Assembly (NCBI GenBank): GCA_016765535.1
Contig: JAESPQ010000024.1
Span: 14,392 to 78,391, forward strand
Source: Alteromonadaceae bacterium
GTDB taxonomy: Bacteria > Pseudomonadota > Gammaproteobacteria > Enterobacterales > Alteromonadaceae
Reading direction: 5' to 3'
Length of the DNA stretch: 64,000 nt
Shown one piece after another: positions 10,794-22,099 of the stretch. The position numbers and the translations under genes were made by a program. Position 1 is the first letter of the stretch, and each line of letters begins with the position of its first letter. The notes below the pieces were generated by a model that was not told the DNA's origin, made no database searches, and saw only the letters and a list, made by a program, of their open reading frames with translations.

Positions 10794-11909
10794 ATGAAAA
10801 ACTTGCTTAAAAAGGTATTTGTTTTAGGACTAGCTAGTGCAATGTTATTGCTTAGCGGTTGTGGCGGTAAACAAACCTCAAATAGCTCAGTAAAAGGCAC
10901 TGCGGCACAATCTACAACGATACAAAAATACCATTGGAAAATGGTGACCTCATGGCCGAAAAATTTCCCTGGTTTGGGTATGGCACCTGAAAAATTTGCC
11001 AAGCATGTTAATGAAATGAGTGGTGGGCGGTTAACTATTCAAGTGTATGGTGCGGGTGAATTAGTGCCTGGTTTTGAAGTATTTGATGCGGTCTCACAAG
11101 GCACAGTACAAATGGGGCATAGTGGCGCTTATTATTGGAAAGGTAAAATTCCCGCCTCTCCTTTATTTGGTGCGCTACCTTTTGGCATGACAGCAACAGA
11201 GTTAAATGCTTGGCTATATTATGGTGGCGGTATGGAATTATATCGTGAAATGTATAAACCGTTTGGTATTATTCCTATGGCTGGTGGTAATACTGGCGCA
11301 CAGTTTGGAGGATGGTTTAAAAAAGAAATTAACTCAATGGATGATTTAAAAGGCTTAAAAATGCGTATTCCGGGTTTAGCGGGTGACGTATTAAAAAAAG
11401 CAGGCGCTATTCCTGTTAATTTAACGGGCGGTGAAATTTTTTCATCATTACAAAGTGGTGCTATTGATGCGACTGAATGGGTTGGTCCGTATAACGACTT
11501 AGCTTTTGGTTTTTATCAAGCGGCTGACTATTATTATACCTCTGTGTGGCACGAGCCTTCAGCAGGTTTGGAGTTTTTAATTAACGAAAAAGCCTTTAAT
11601 AGTTTACCAAAAGACTTACAACAAATTATTATTGTAGCGGCGCGAGCAGTAAATGAAGATACTCTTGACGAATATAATGCTCGTAATAATAGCGCGCTAA
11701 AAACACTTGTTGAAGAACATCATGTTAAGTTGCGTCAATTTCCACCTGCGGTATTAGCACAACTTAAAAAATACACGGCAGAAGTAATGGCAGAGCAAGC
11801 AGCAAAAGATGCCGGTTTTGCTAAAGTGTGGAAATCATATAGTGAGTTTTTAGCTAATATTCGTAGTTACAATGATTTAACACTTAAAGAATATTATAAA
11901 AATCGTTAA
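10794..11909 (+). CDS. TRAP transporter solute-binding lipoprotein (DctP/TakP-like)
   Basis: Lipobox LLLSGCGG; HWKMVTSWPKNFPGLG; LKMRIPGLAGDVLKKAGAIPVNLTGGEIFSSLQSGAIDATEWVGPYND. Confidence 0.93.
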   Translation: MKNLLKKVFVLGLASAMLLLSGCGGKQTSNSSVKGTAAQSTTIQKYHWKMVTSWPKNFPGLGMAPEKFAKHVNEMSGGRLTIQVYGAGELVPGFEVFDAVSQGTVQMGHSGAYYWKGKIPASPLFGALPFGMTATELNAWLYYGGGMELYREMYKPFGIIPMAGGNTGAQFGGWFKKEINSMDDLKGLKMRIPGLAGDVLKKAGAIPVNLTGGEIFSSLQSGAIDATEWVGPYNDLAFGFYQAADYYYTSVWHEPSAGLEFLINEKAFNSLPKDLQQIIIVAARAVNEDTLDEYNARNNSALKTLVEEHHVKLRQFPPAVLAQLKKYTAEVMAEQAAKDAGFAKVWKSYSEFLANIRSYNDLTLKEYYKNR

Positions 11910-12013
11910 TCTATTTAATTTTTGTTGCTAGCTGCTCGTACCTCTTTATTAGTAAAGCAAGGTACAATAGCGGCAATTTTATTTGTTTATAAAGATTTAG
12001 TTGTTAGTTTTAT

Positions 12014-12075
12014 AGATACTGAAATAAATTCAGCATGACGAAATATACCGTCATCCTGACGCAGGTCAGGATCTT
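12014..12075. repeat. GTCATCCTGA...TCAGGATCT palindromic intergenic repeat
   Basis: atactgaaataaattcagcatgacg and gtcatcctgacgcaggtcaggatctt; relatives at 19941, 21101, 47287, 58522, 59741. Confidence 0.9.
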
Positions 12076-12152
12076 AAGCTACTTAAGTAAATATTTACAT
12101 TACTGTTTATCTTGTGCTTGTGTAATACAAGCCCTAAAAAATAAGGTTTATT

Positions 12153-13343
12153 ATGATCATAAAACCCAAAGTGCGCGGATTTATTTGTACTAACGCTCAT
12201 CCCACTGGCTGTGAAACACATGTGGCAGAACAAATTGCTTATGTAAAATCTCATTCTCAAGCAGAGCAAAAACCGAAAAATGTTTTAGTTATCGGTGCCT
12301 CTACTGGTTATGGTTTAGCGTCACGTATTACCGCAGCTTTTGGCAATAATGCCAATACATTAGGTATTTTCTTTGAGAAAGCGCCGACAGAAAAACGTAC
12401 GGGATCTGCAGGGTGGTATAACACTGCGGCATTTCAAAAAGCAGCAGATAAAGCAGGTATTTGGTCTAAAAATATCAATGGTGATGCTTTTTCGCATGAG
12501 ATAAAAGCGAAAGCGATTAATTTAATTAAAGAAGAATTAGGCGAAATTGATTTAGTGGTTTATTCACTAGCATCACCACGTCGTACTGATCCTGATACGG
12601 GCGAAGTGTATTCATCAACGCTTAAACCTATTGGACAAAGTGTTACTACTAAAAATTTAAACACCTCAAAACGTGTCATTGATTCAGTTTCTGTTGAAGC
12701 GGCAAACGAAGAAGAAATTCAAGGTACGATTGACGTTATGGGCGGTGCTGACTGGGAACTTTGGTTAAATGCCTTGAATGATGCTGGCGTATTAGCTCAA
12801 GGTGTTAAAACCGTTGCATACACATATATAGGTAAAGAATTAACGTGGCCTATTTATGGTAAAGCCACTATTGGTCGTGCAAAAGAAGATTTAGACAGAG
12901 CGGCGAGTGAAATTAATAGTACGCTTGCTCCGCTTAATGGTGAAGCACATGTAACGTCATTAAATGCTGTAGTTACGCAAGCAAGCTCGGCTATTCCAAT
13001 TATGCCACTTTATATTTCAGCAATGTTTAAAGTAATGAAAGCCGATGGTACATATCAAGGTTGTATAGAACAAATTCAAAGCTTATTTATTGAAAATATT
13101 TATAGCGATAGTCCACGTTTAGATGACAAAAATCGCTATCGACAAAACTATAAAGAGCTTGAAGATAGTGTACAACAACGTGTTACAGATATTTGGAATG
13201 CGGTTGATACTGACACGATTGATGAGTTAACTGACTATATTGCCTATAATCAAGAATTTTTAAAACTGTTTGGCTTTGGTCTTAACTGCGTTGATTACGA
13301 GGCTGATTTAAATCCAGAGGTTGAGATTAATCATTTAGTTTAA
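12153..13343 (+). CDS. fabV: enoyl-[acyl-carrier-protein] reductase FabV
   Basis: MIIKPKVRGFICTNAHPTGCE, VLVIGASTGYGLASRI, YSLASPRRTDP, full length 396 aa. Confidence 0.97.
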   Translation: MIIKPKVRGFICTNAHPTGCETHVAEQIAYVKSHSQAEQKPKNVLVIGASTGYGLASRITAAFGNNANTLGIFFEKAPTEKRTGSAGWYNTAAFQKAADKAGIWSKNINGDAFSHEIKAKAINLIKEELGEIDLVVYSLASPRRTDPDTGEVYSSTLKPIGQSVTTKNLNTSKRVIDSVSVEAANEEEIQGTIDVMGGADWELWLNALNDAGVLAQGVKTVAYTYIGKELTWPIYGKATIGRAKEDLDRAASEINSTLAPLNGEAHVTSLNAVVTQASSAIPIMPLYISAMFKVMKADGTYQGCIEQIQSLFIENIYSDSPRLDDKNRYRQNYKELEDSVQQRVTDIWNAVDTDTIDELTDYIAYNQEFLKLFGFGLNCVDYEADLNPEVEINHLV

Positions 13344-13845
13344 AACTTACGAGAAGTTATTCTCGCACTTTTTATTGATTTTTTTTACTTGTTTTGTCGT
13401 TTTTTTTATCAGTATATATCGAGGTTATCAGCGTATTCCTCATTGGAAAAGTTAGCTTAATTAAGTAAATATAAAAGAGTCTCATTACTATAGAATAATT
13501 ACTCAATATTTAAAAATAAAACACGTGTACTTAAATTCAAACAACTGTTTTGTGTAAATACTATACAAAACATCAATTAATCGACTAAAGTGTAATGAAA
13601 AGTTACGGCGTTTTGTGGAATAAAAAGCAACTTTTGTGCTAAAATCGCGGCAGAAATTTTTAACTTAGAGCCAGTGGGGGCTTTTTTCGGGTAATACTGT
13701 TTTTTTATTTATCTGGAAGGACTTTCCTGCTGACATACACTGAAATCGAAAGTTTGAATTATCTTATTGATATTTATAGTTTTAAATGTCTTAGGTGTTT
13801 GTTCTAACGGTTTTATTACTCCCATCAAAAGTAGTGCATGTGTTT

Positions 13846-15183
13846 ATGATTACAATAAAAAAAGGGCTGGACGTTCCTGTAAATGGTGCTCCCCAGCAAG
13901 TAATCCATGATGGTCCGTCCATCAAAACAGTGGCAACATTAGGTGAAGAGTTTGTGGGTATGCGACCTACCATGTTTGTTAAAGTGGGTGATCGTGTAGC
14001 AAAAGGTCAGGCAATTTTTGAAGATAAAAAAAATCCTGGCGTTAAATTCACAGCTCATGCCGCCGGTGTTGTTAAAGAAATTAACCGTGGTGAAAAACGT
14101 GTTTTGCAATCTGTCGTTATTGAAGTCGATGGCCATGCGCAAGAAACGTTTACGAGTTATCCTGCTGCTCAACTTGACTCGTTAGCGCGTGAAGATGTTG
14201 TTAGCAACTTAGTTAACTCTGGGTTGTGGACAGCATTACGCACTCGTCCATTCAGTAAGGTTCCTCCTATAAATAGCACGACAAGTGCTATTTTTGTGAG
14301 TGCGATAGATACTAATCCGTTAGCTGCTGATCCTGAAGTTATTATTAACGAACAAGCGGAAGCCTTTAAAAATGGCTTAACTATTTTGTCGCGTTTAACT
14401 GACGGTGATGTCTTTGTTGGTAAAGCGCCAGGTGCTAATATTCCTGTTGTTGATAATATCAAAGTTAATGAATTTGCGGGTAAACATCCTGCAGGTTTAG
14501 TCGGTACACATATTCATTTCTTAAAACCAGTCAATGCAGATAATTTTGTTTGGCATTTAGGTTATCAAGACGTGATTGCTTTTGGGCAGTTATTCACTAC
14601 AGGTGAACTTCATAATGAACGCGTTATTGCTTTAGCTGGTCCTGCAGCTAAAAATCCACGGTTAGTGCGTACAGTTTTAGGAGCCAATACTGATGAATTA
14701 ATTGCGGGTGAAGTTGTTGATGGTGAATTGCGTGTAGTGTCTGGTTCGTTATTATTAGGATCCGCTGCGGCAACGGTTCATGCTTATTTAGGTCGTTATC
14801 ATGTACAGCTTTCATTGCTTTTAGAAGGCCGCGAAAAAGAATTTATTGGTTATATGATGCCTGGCAGTGATAAGTTTTCAGTAACACGTGCTTATTTATC
14901 ACACTTAATGCCAAGTAAGTTGTTTAATATGACTACAACCACTAATGGTAGTGAACGCGCTATGGTGCCAATTGGTAACTTTGAGCGGGTAATGCCACTA
15001 GATATTTTACCGACTTTATTATTACGTGATTTATGTGCAGGTGATACCGACAGCGCACAACAATTGGGTGCTTTAGAGTTAGACGAAGAAGATTTAGCTT
15101 TATGTACTTTTGTTTGCCCAGGTAAAACAGATTATGGTGTTCACCTTCGTGATTGCCTAACCACAATTGAGAAGGAAGGTTAG
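13846..15183 (+). CDS. nqrA: Na+-translocating NADH:quinone reductase subunit A
   Basis: [18 protein letters not shown] start (ORF extended upstream to 13795); first gene of nqr order. Confidence 0.96.
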   Translation: MITIKKGLDVPVNGAPQQVIHDGPSIKTVATLGEEFVGMRPTMFVKVGDRVAKGQAIFEDKKNPGVKFTAHAAGVVKEINRGEKRVLQSVVIEVDGHAQETFTSYPAAQLDSLAREDVVSNLVNSGLWTALRTRPFSKVPPINSTTSAIFVSAIDTNPLAADPEVIINEQAEAFKNGLTILSRLTDGDVFVGKAPGANIPVVDNIKVNEFAGKHPAGLVGTHIHFLKPVNADNFVWHLGYQDVIAFGQLFTTGELHNERVIALAGPAAKNPRLVRTVLGANTDELIAGEVVDGELRVVSGSLLLGSAAATVHAYLGRYHVQLSLLLEGREKEFIGYMMPGSDKFSVTRAYLSHLMPSKLFNMTTTTNGSERAMVPIGNFERVMPLDILPTLLLRDLCAGDTDSAQQLGALELDEEDLALCTFVCPGKTDYGVHLRDCLTTIEKEG

Positions 15184-15185
15184 TC

Positions 15186-16403
15186 ATGGGCTTGAAAAAG
15201 TTTATTGAAGATTTAGAGCCGCACTTTGAAAAAGGCGGTAAGCATGAAAAATGGTTTGCTTTATATGAAGCTTTAGCTACAGGGTTATTTACCCCCGGCT
15301 TAGTTAATAAAGGTAAAACTCATATTCGTGATAGCATTGATTTAAAACGTATCATGATCACGGTATGGTTAGCGGTATTTCCCGCAATGTTTTGGGGAAT
15401 GTATAACATTGGTTTTCAAGCCAATGAAGCTATTTTGCATGCTGCTGCTACGTTACCAGATACATGGCAAGCAGGGTTGTTTACCTTTTTAGGCGGGCAA
15501 TTAGGCGCAGATGCTAACTGGTTTAACTTAATGTTATACGGTGCAATGTTCTTTCTGCCTATTTATGCAACTACCTTTATTGTCGGTGGCTTTTGGGAAG
15601 TATTATTTTCCTCTGTTCGTGGTCATGAAATTAATGAAGGTTTCTTTGTTACTTCAATTTTATTCGCGTTAATATTACCTGCAACAATTCCATTGTGGCA
15701 AGTCGCTATTGGTATTACTTTTGGCGTGGTTATTGCCAAAGAAGTATTTGGTGGTACAGGTAAAAACTTTATGAACCCTGCGTTAGCAGGTCGCGCATTT
15801 TTATTCTTTGCTTACCCGAGTCAAATTACTGGCGACAGTGTTTGGGTTGCTGCGGATGGTTTTTCTGGTGCAACAGCGTTAAGTCAATTTAGTGCTCCAG
15901 CACAAGGCGTGATAAATGATTACACCATGAATACGGATTGGTGGAATGCTTTTTGGGGATTAATTCCTGGTTCTGTAGGTGAAGTTTCAACTTTCATGGT
16001 GTTATTAGGTGGTGCTTATATTCTTTATAAAGGTATTGCTTCATGGCGCATCGTATTAGGTGTATTTGCTGGTATGGTAGCAATGGCATTCTTATTTAAT
16101 ACTATTGGCAGTGACTCTAATACTATGTTTGCTATGCCATGGTATTGGCACTTAGTTGTTGGTGGTTTTGCTTTTGGTATGATGTTTATGGCGACAGACC
16201 CTGTGTCTGCTTCGTTTACCAATACAGGTAAATACGCTTTTGGTGCGTTAGTGGGCGTTATGGTGGTGTTAATTCGCGTAGTTAACCCAGCATTTCCAGA
16301 AGGTATGATGTTAGCGATTTTATTCTCTAACTTATTCGCGCCATTGTTTGACTATTTTGTTGCGCAAAGCAATATCAAACGGAGGATTGCACGTAATGTC
16401 TAA
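15186..16403 (+). CDS. nqrB: Na+-NQR subunit B
   Basis: [38 protein letters not shown] flavin attachment region; position in operon. Confidence 0.97.
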   Translation: MGLKKFIEDLEPHFEKGGKHEKWFALYEALATGLFTPGLVNKGKTHIRDSIDLKRIMITVWLAVFPAMFWGMYNIGFQANEAILHAAATLPDTWQAGLFTFLGGQLGADANWFNLMLYGAMFFLPIYATTFIVGGFWEVLFSSVRGHEINEGFFVTSILFALILPATIPLWQVAIGITFGVVIAKEVFGGTGKNFMNPALAGRAFLFFAYPSQITGDSVWVAADGFSGATALSQFSAPAQGVINDYTMNTDWWNAFWGLIPGSVGEVSTFMVLLGGAYILYKGIASWRIVLGVFAGMVAMAFLFNTIGSDSNTMFAMPWYWHLVVGGFAFGMMFMATDPVSASFTNTGKYAFGALVGVMVVLIRVVNPAFPEGMMLAILFSNLFAPLFDYFVAQSNIKRRIARNV

Positions 16404-17199
16404 TTCTAGCAAAAGTAAAGAAACATTTAGCAGAACCGTTATCTTTGTATTTGTCATTTGTTTAATTTGTGCTGCTTTAGTATCAATTGCAGCCAGTAGT
16501 TTAAAACCATTACAAAAAGCGAATAAATTATTAGATCAACACACTAAAATATTAGAGGCTGCAGGTTTAAGTGACGTTGCTGCTAAAAATGGTGTTGATG
16601 CTACCTTTGAAAAATTTGTAATGCCTAAGTTTATTGATTTGGCAAGTGGTAGTTTTACTACCGGCGACCATGCAATATATGATGAACGTTCAGATTCACG
16701 AGATGTAGCTAAAAGTTCAGCAGTAAAAGATAGAGGTGTTGGTTTACGCCGTCGTGCTAATAAAGCCGTTATATATTTAGTTAAAAATGACCAAGGTCAT
16801 ATTGACTCGGCTGTATTACCTATTGTTGGTATGGGTTTGTGGGATATTATGTATGGTTACATAGGTCTTGAAGCTAATTTAAATACCGTTAAGCGTGTTG
16901 TTTACTATGAGTTAAAAGAAACGCCAGGCTTAGGTGCTGAAGTACAAAACCCTAAATGGAAAGCTTTGTGGAAAGGCAAAGAAATGTTTGATAAAAATCA
17001 TAACATTGCCATTGAAATTGTTAAAGGTGGTATGGCAAATTGTAAAACAAACAAAATTTACTGTGTTGATGCGCTTTCAGGAGCAACCTTAACCAGTCGT
17101 GGTGTTAACCGCACTATCCATTTTTGGTTAGGTGATGAAGGTTATGGACCATTTATCGCTAAATTTGGTGGTAAGTTAAATAATGGGGAGCTTAACTAA
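16396..17199 (+). CDS. nqrC: Na+-NQR subunit C
   Basis: [13 protein letters not shown] covalent FMN (SGAT) motif; start set at 16396, overlapping nqrB. Confidence 0.96.
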   Translation: MSNSSKSKETFSRTVIFVFVICLICAALVSIAASSLKPLQKANKLLDQHTKILEAAGLSDVAAKNGVDATFEKFVMPKFIDLASGSFTTGDHAIYDERSDSRDVAKSSAVKDRGVGLRRRANKAVIYLVKNDQGHIDSAVLPIVGMGLWDIMYGYIGLEANLNTVKRVVYYELKETPGLGAEVQNPKWKALWKGKEMFDKNHNIAIEIVKGGMANCKTNKIYCVDALSGATLTSRGVNRTIHFWLGDEGYGPFIAKFGGKLNNGELN

Positions 17200-17822
17200 T
17201 GTCTACAGACACTAAAAAAGTTTTATTTGGGCCAATTATTAATAACAACCCAATAACATTACAAGTACTTGGCGTTTGTTCTGCATTAGCAGTATCAAAC
17301 TCAATGGCTAATGCATTGGTAATGAGTCTTGCGGTAATGATGGTAACGGCTTTTTCAAGTATGTTTATCTCAATGATCCGTAATCAAATACCATCAAGTG
17401 TGCGTATTATTGTGCAAATGGCAATTATCGCTTCATTGGTTATTGTAGTTGACCAAGTTTTACAAGCATTTTCTTATCAATTATCAAAATCACTTTCAGT
17501 CTATGTTGGTTTGATCATCACTAACTGTATTGTTATGGGGCGTGCTGAAGCCTTTGCTATGAAAGAAAAGCCTTTAGCGAGTTTCTTAGATGGTATTGGT
17601 AATGGTTTAGGTTATGGTGCCGTATTATTAACCGTTGCTACTTTCCGTGAATTGTTTGGTTTTGGCCGTTTATTTGGTATCGAAATACTACCATTAATTC
17701 AGAATGATGGTTGGTATCAGGCTAATGGCTTATTAGTATTACCTTTTAGTTCTTTCTTTGTTATCGGTTTGCTCATTTGGGCAGTACGTACGAAGAAACC
17801 TGAACAAGTAGAGAAGGATTAG
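17199..17822 (+). CDS. nqrD: Na+-NQR subunit D
   Basis: Six-TM protein, [25 protein letters not shown]; operon order. Confidence 0.97.
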   Translation: MSTDTKKVLFGPIINNNPITLQVLGVCSALAVSNSMANALVMSLAVMMVTAFSSMFISMIRNQIPSSVRIIVQMAIIASLVIVVDQVLQAFSYQLSKSLSVYVGLIITNCIVMGRAEAFAMKEKPLASFLDGIGNGLGYGAVLLTVATFRELFGFGRLFGIEILPLIQNDGWYQANGLLVLPFSSFFVIGLLIWAVRTKKPEQVEKD

Positions 17823-17827
17823 CACTC

Positions 17828-18451
17828 ATGGAACATTACATAAGTATATTTATTAAAAGCATATTTATTGAAAACATGGCGTTAAGCTTTTTTCTTGGTA
17901 TGTGTACGTTTTTAGCGGTATCAAAAAAAGTAAGTACGGCTATTGGTTTAGGTGTTGCCGTTACGGTGGTATTAGCGTTGTCTGTGCCAGCTAACCAAAT
18001 AATTTATCAAGCGGTTTTAGCTCCGGGTGCGTTAGATTCTTTAATGGGGGTTACTGATCCCGCGAATTCTATTGACCTAAGCTTTTTAGCGTATATCACT
18101 TATATTGGTGTTATCGCCGCTTTGGTACAAATTTTAGAAATGATTTTAGATAAATACTTTCCTGCTTTATACCAAGCACTGGGTATTTTCTTACCATTAA
18201 TTACCGTTAACTGTGCCATTTTTGGTGCGGTATCTTTCATGGTAGCTAAAAACTTAGATCTAGGCGAAAGTGTCGTTTATGGTATAGGTAGTGGTGTTGG
18301 TTGGATGTTAGCCATTGTATTAATGGCTGGCATTCGCGAGAAAATGAAATACTCAGACGTGCCAGATGGTTTAAAGGGTTTGGGTATTACGTTTATTACT
18401 GCGGGACTAATGGCGTTTGGCTTTTTGTCTTTCGGTGGTATCTCTCTGTAA
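17828..18451 (+). CDS. nqrE: Na+-NQR subunit E
   Basis: [33 protein letters not shown]; operon order. Confidence 0.97.
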   Translation: MEHYISIFIKSIFIENMALSFFLGMCTFLAVSKKVSTAIGLGVAVTVVLALSVPANQIIYQAVLAPGALDSLMGVTDPANSIDLSFLAYITYIGVIAALVQILEMILDKYFPALYQALGIFLPLITVNCAIFGAVSFMVAKNLDLGESVVYGIGSGVGWMLAIVLMAGIREKMKYSDVPDGLKGLGITFITAGLMAFGFLSFGGISL

Positions 18452-18461
18452 GGTTAATGTT

Positions 18462-18486
18462 GCTTAGTAATTGTTAATTACTAAGC
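18462..18486. promoter_or_regulatory. intercistronic hairpin between nqrE and nqrF
   Basis: Perfect 11-bp inverted repeat gcttagtaatt-gtt-aattactaagc. Confidence 0.75.
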
Positions 18487-18513
18487 CTTTTGATAAATAA
18501 AAAGGAAAAGTCG

Positions 18514-19740
18514 ATGGAAGTTATTATTCTCGGCATAACGATGTTTACCGCGATAGTTATAGCGTTAGTTTTAGTGATTTTATTTGCTAAATCTAAGCTA
18601 GTTGCTACAGGTGATGTCACAATTAGTATAAATGGCGATCCCGAAAAAGCAGTAATAACTGCTGCGGGTGGTAAGCTATTAGGTGCACTAGCTGACCAAG
18701 GTATTTTTGTACCATCAGCTTGTGGTGGTGGTGGTACGTGCGGACAATGTCGCGTTCATATTAATTCAGGTGGAGGTGATATTTTACCAACTGAAGAAGG
18801 CCATATTAACAAACGAGAAGCTAAAGAAGGTTGTCGTCTTTCATGTCAGGTTGCGGTTAAACATGATATGGATATCGTATTAGACGATGAAATATTTGGT
18901 GTTCAACAATGGGAATGTGATGTTATCTCTAATGATAACAAAGCAACGTTCATTAGAGAGCTTAAATTACAAATTCCTAATGGTGAATCTGTACCGTTTA
19001 AAGCGGGTGGTTATATTCAAATTGTTGCGCCACCACATCATGTTAAGTACAGCGAATTTGATATTGATGATCAATATAAAGGCGATTGGAATCATTTTGG
19101 TTTTTTTGAGGTAGAGTCTAAAGTTGACACCGAAACTATGCGTGCTTATTCTATGGCAAATTATCCAGAGGAAGAAGGCATTATTATGCTGAATGTGCGT
19201 ATTGCTACGCCACCTCCTGGAAAGTTACATTTACCTGCAGGTAAAATGTCATCGTTTATTTTTAACTTGAAACCAGGTGATAAAGTGACTATTTCAGGTC
19301 CATTTGGCGAGTTTTTTGCCAAAGAAACCGAAGCTGAAATGGTTTTTGTTGGTGGTGGTGCAGGTATGGCGCCAATGCGTTCACATATATTTGATCAACT
19401 TAAACGTTTACAAACTAAACGTAAAATGAGTTATTGGTATGGTGCACGTTCTGCTCGCGAAGTATTTTATCAAGAAGATTTTGATGGTTTAGCGGCTGAC
19501 AACGAAAATTTTGATTGGCATATTGCACTTTCAGATCCTCAACCAGAAGATAACTGGGATGGCTTAACAGGGTTTATTCATAATGTATTGTTTGAACAAT
19601 ACTTGAAAGATCATGAAGCACCAGAAGATTGTGAATTTTACATGTGTGGGCCACCAATGATGAGTGCTGCGGTTATTCACATGTTGAAAGATCTCGGTGT
19701 AGAAGATGAAAATATTCTTCTTGACGACTTCGGCGGCTAA
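18514..19740 (+). CDS. nqrF: Na+-NQR subunit F (2Fe-2S / FAD)
   Basis: [12 protein letters not shown] ferredoxin motif, [17 protein letters not shown]-binding, C-terminal LLDDFGG. Confidence 0.97.
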   Translation: MEVIILGITMFTAIVIALVLVILFAKSKLVATGDVTISINGDPEKAVITAAGGKLLGALADQGIFVPSACGGGGTCGQCRVHINSGGGDILPTEEGHINKREAKEGCRLSCQVAVKHDMDIVLDDEIFGVQQWECDVISNDNKATFIRELKLQIPNGESVPFKAGGYIQIVAPPHHVKYSEFDIDDQYKGDWNHFGFFEVESKVDTETMRAYSMANYPEEEGIIMLNVRIATPPPGKLHLPAGKMSSFIFNLKPGDKVTISGPFGEFFAKETEAEMVFVGGGAGMAPMRSHIFDQLKRLQTKRKMSYWYGARSAREVFYQEDFDGLAADNENFDWHIALSDPQPEDNWDGLTGFIHNVLFEQYLKDHEAPEDCEFYMCGPPMMSAAVIHMLKDLGVEDENILLDDFGG

Positions 19741-19878
19741 TATTCACAACTAAGCGGCCTTTTGCATAGCTAGCTGCGTTGGCAGTGCTCACCTATTGGC
19801 ATAGGTTGCGCGCTCCCACCTTGCTATCAAAGCAAAATTCTCGCTTATTTGCAGAATATTTAACATAGCTTAATTTAT

Positions 19879-19913
19879 AAAAGGCGAATACTGTTTCAGT
19901 ATTCGCCTTTTTT
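19879..19913 (+). terminator. Rho-independent terminator after nqrF
   Basis: aaaaggcgaatactg-ttt-cagtattcgcctttttt. Confidence 0.9.
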
Positions 19914-19940
19914 AATGGTAAAATATTAGTCGTTTTATTG

Positions 19941-20030
19941 TGATCCTGAACTTACGTCATGCTAAGTTTATTTCAGTATGCAGGAACTATTTATTGTTTT
20001 GTCGTCATCCTGAACTTGTTTCAGGATCTA
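19941..20030. repeat. GTCATCCTGAACTTGTTTCAGGATCT repeats, two adjacent divergent copies
   Basis: tgatcctgaacttacgtcatgctaagtttatttcag and gtcgtcatcctgaacttgtttcaggatct. Confidence 0.88.
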
Positions 20031-20048
20031 TTTAAGTGATTTATACAA

Positions 20049-21086
20049 ATGAAAAAACAACTCAAACTTGCCTTTACATGCTTAGCTTTTGTTTCTTTTA
20101 TCTTTTTGTCTGCTTGTTCAAAACAAGCAGACGAATCAAAGAAAATCACCGAAGTATTACTACAAGGTAATACTATGGGCACAACTTACCATGTAAAAAT
20201 TGTTGCTACTAAGCAGCAAGTGGCTGACAAAAATATACATGCTGATATTGACGATTTATTAAAAAAAATAAATCAACAAATGTCGACTTATATATCTGAT
20301 TCTGAATTATCACGTTTTAATAAAAACCCAACGACTGAACCCGTAAAAATAAGTGAGGGTTTACGTGAGGTGATTGCCGAGTCAATTCGTTTAGGCAAAC
20401 TTAGTGGTGGTAAGCTTGATATTACCGTAGGGCCTTTAGTTAATTTATGGGGCTTTGGTCCTGATTTACGTCCTGATAAAATTCCAAGTGCCGAAGTAGA
20501 AGCCGCAGCGCGCAAACGTATTGGTTTAGATAAATTATCATTAAACGGCAACATGTTACGTAAAGCTATCCCTGATCTTTATGTTGATTTGTCAACTACA
20601 GCAAAGGGTTATGGGGTTGACAAAGTTGCTGATCTTATTGAAGCACAAGGTTTTAAAAACTATCTAGTAGAAATTGGCGGAGAAATGCGCTTAAAAGGAT
20701 TTAAACATACTGGCGAGTTATGGGCGGTCGCGATAGAAAAACCAGTGAGCCAAGAGCGTAGCGTACAAGATATAATTTTACCTAAAGATAATGCTATTGC
20801 TACCTCAGGAGATTATCGTAATTATTTTGAAGTTGATGGCCAGCGTTTCTCTCATATTATTGATCCTGATACGGGTAAACCCATTAATCACAAGTTAGTG
20901 TCGGTAACGGTTATTGCACCGTTGTCAATGACCGCAGACGGTTTATCGACAACGTTAATGGTAATGGGTGAAGCGAAAGGCTTAGCGTTTGCTAATCAAC
21001 ATGATATTGCCGCTTTATTTATTTCAAAATCTGAGCATGGTTTTGTGCAAGAAAGTACGGTAAAATTCGTTCCTTATTTTAAGTGA
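20049..21086 (+). CDS. apbE: FAD:protein FMN transferase ApbE
   Basis: Lipobox LSACS; GNTMGTTYHVK; DLSTTAKGYGVDKVAD; HIIDPDTGKPI. Confidence 0.95.
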   Translation: MKKQLKLAFTCLAFVSFIFLSACSKQADESKKITEVLLQGNTMGTTYHVKIVATKQQVADKNIHADIDDLLKKINQQMSTYISDSELSRFNKNPTTEPVKISEGLREVIAESIRLGKLSGGKLDITVGPLVNLWGFGPDLRPDKIPSAEVEAAARKRIGLDKLSLNGNMLRKAIPDLYVDLSTTAKGYGVDKVADLIEAQGFKNYLVEIGGEMRLKGFKHTGELWAVAIEKPVSQERSVQDIILPKDNAIATSGDYRNYFEVDGQRFSHIIDPDTGKPINHKLVSVTVIAPLSMTADGLSTTLMVMGEAKGLAFANQHDIAALFISKSEHGFVQESTVKFVPYFK

Positions 21087-21100
21087 GCTAAACGTATACA

Positions 21101-21217
21101 TTCATCCTGACGCAGGTCAGGATCATTTAATCTGAGCGGGTTTAATTCCCCGCTGCTTGCGGCGTTTGTAGGTTAGGCTTTAGCCTATCAAGTTGACGGC
21201 ATAAATGCCGACCTACA
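21101..21217. repeat. two palindromic intergenic repeats in series
   Basis: tcatcctgacgcaggtcaggatc, then tgtaggt-taggctttagccta-...-cggcat-aa-atgccg-acctaca. Confidence 0.85.
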
Positions 21218-21317
21218 TTTAACGTCATAATATACCCCTCTTCGCATAGCGAATTTGAGCTAAAGCGAAAAGCCTTGGCGCGGGGTAGTAATTTTGTTTG
21301 TTTTAATAGGCTATAAA

Positions 21318-21554
21318 ATGACACTTTTCATCATCACCTTAGGTTTTTTCTTAGTCGTTGTACTCGGTATGGCGGTGGGTTATATTTTTCAACGTAAAAC
21401 GCTAGCGGGTAGTTGTGGCGGTTTAGGCACTATGGGCATAGAAAAAGCCTGCGATTGTGATAATCCGTGCGATAAACGCATTGAGCGTGAACGTAAAACT
21501 GCTTTAGCTGACAAACAGCATCACGAGACAATAGACATTAAGCAAATGTCGTAG
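21318..21554 (+). CDS. nqrM: Na+-NQR maturation protein NqrM
   Basis: Single TM plus Cys-rich GSCGGLGTMGIEKACDCDNPCDKR, downstream of apbE. Confidence 0.93.
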   Translation: MTLFIITLGFFLVVVLGMAVGYIFQRKTLAGSCGGLGTMGIEKACDCDNPCDKRIERERKTALADKQHHETIDIKQMS

Positions 21555-21578
21555 CACGTATTACGGGTAGAAAATAGT

Positions 21579-21629
21579 AAAGCCTCAATAAATATTTATA
21601 CTTTTTATAGAATGTTAAAGAGGCTTTTT
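21579..21629 (+). terminator. putative terminator after nqrM
   Basis: aagcctc...gaggctttttta, long loop. Confidence 0.5.
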
Positions 21630-21655
21630 AGCATTTGTTTTTATACTATTTTTTC

Positions 21656-22099
21656 TTATTTTAAAATTTTTGCAACTCTTTCTTTAAATTCGCCATGGCA
21701 GGCAACACAGCCATTAATCATTATTTGATATTCTTGCTGAATAGCGTGCATATCTTTTTGTTGCGCGGCCTTAATTAAGTTAACTGAGCTGTGATGCACC
21801 ACATCATCTTTGGTTTTAAATTTTCCCATATCGCTACCCATTGCTTTAACTAGCTTCATTCTAGTTATCATTGATGGCTTTGGGTGTTCAGCGATGTTTT
21901 TAGCTGACTTTTCAATTAATTCAAAATCATGCAAGACAATACCTTGAGTTATTTTATGGGTGTTTTTTAACAACCCTTGCATAATGATTTTTAAAGTATC
22001 TTGATCTTCATTATTTGTTGGTGCGCTAATAGCTTGGGTAGAACTTAACGTTAATAAGCTCGTTAGTAATAGTAAGGTTGTCTTTTTAAGGGGTAACAT
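21656..22099 (-). CDS. small c-type cytochrome (class II-like, C-terminal CXXCH)
   Basis: Signal peptide MLPLKKTTLLLLTSLLTLSSTQAISA and C-terminal NGCVACHGEFKERVAKILK; overlaps the RND stop. Confidence 0.8.
   Translation of the reverse strand: MLPLKKTTLLLLTSLLTLSSTQAISAPTNNEDQDTLKIIMQGLLKNTHKITQGIVLHDFELIEKSAKNIAEHPKPSMITRMKLVKAMGSDMGKFKTKDDVVHHSSVNLIKAAQQKDMHAIQQEYQIMINGCVACHGEFKERVAKILK

Noticed and set aside
19750-19860. Possible additional repeat (acctattggcataggt hairpin with gctgcgttggcagtgctc flank)
   Set aside because: Looks repeat-like, but no second copy is visible in this window, so not claimed as a family.
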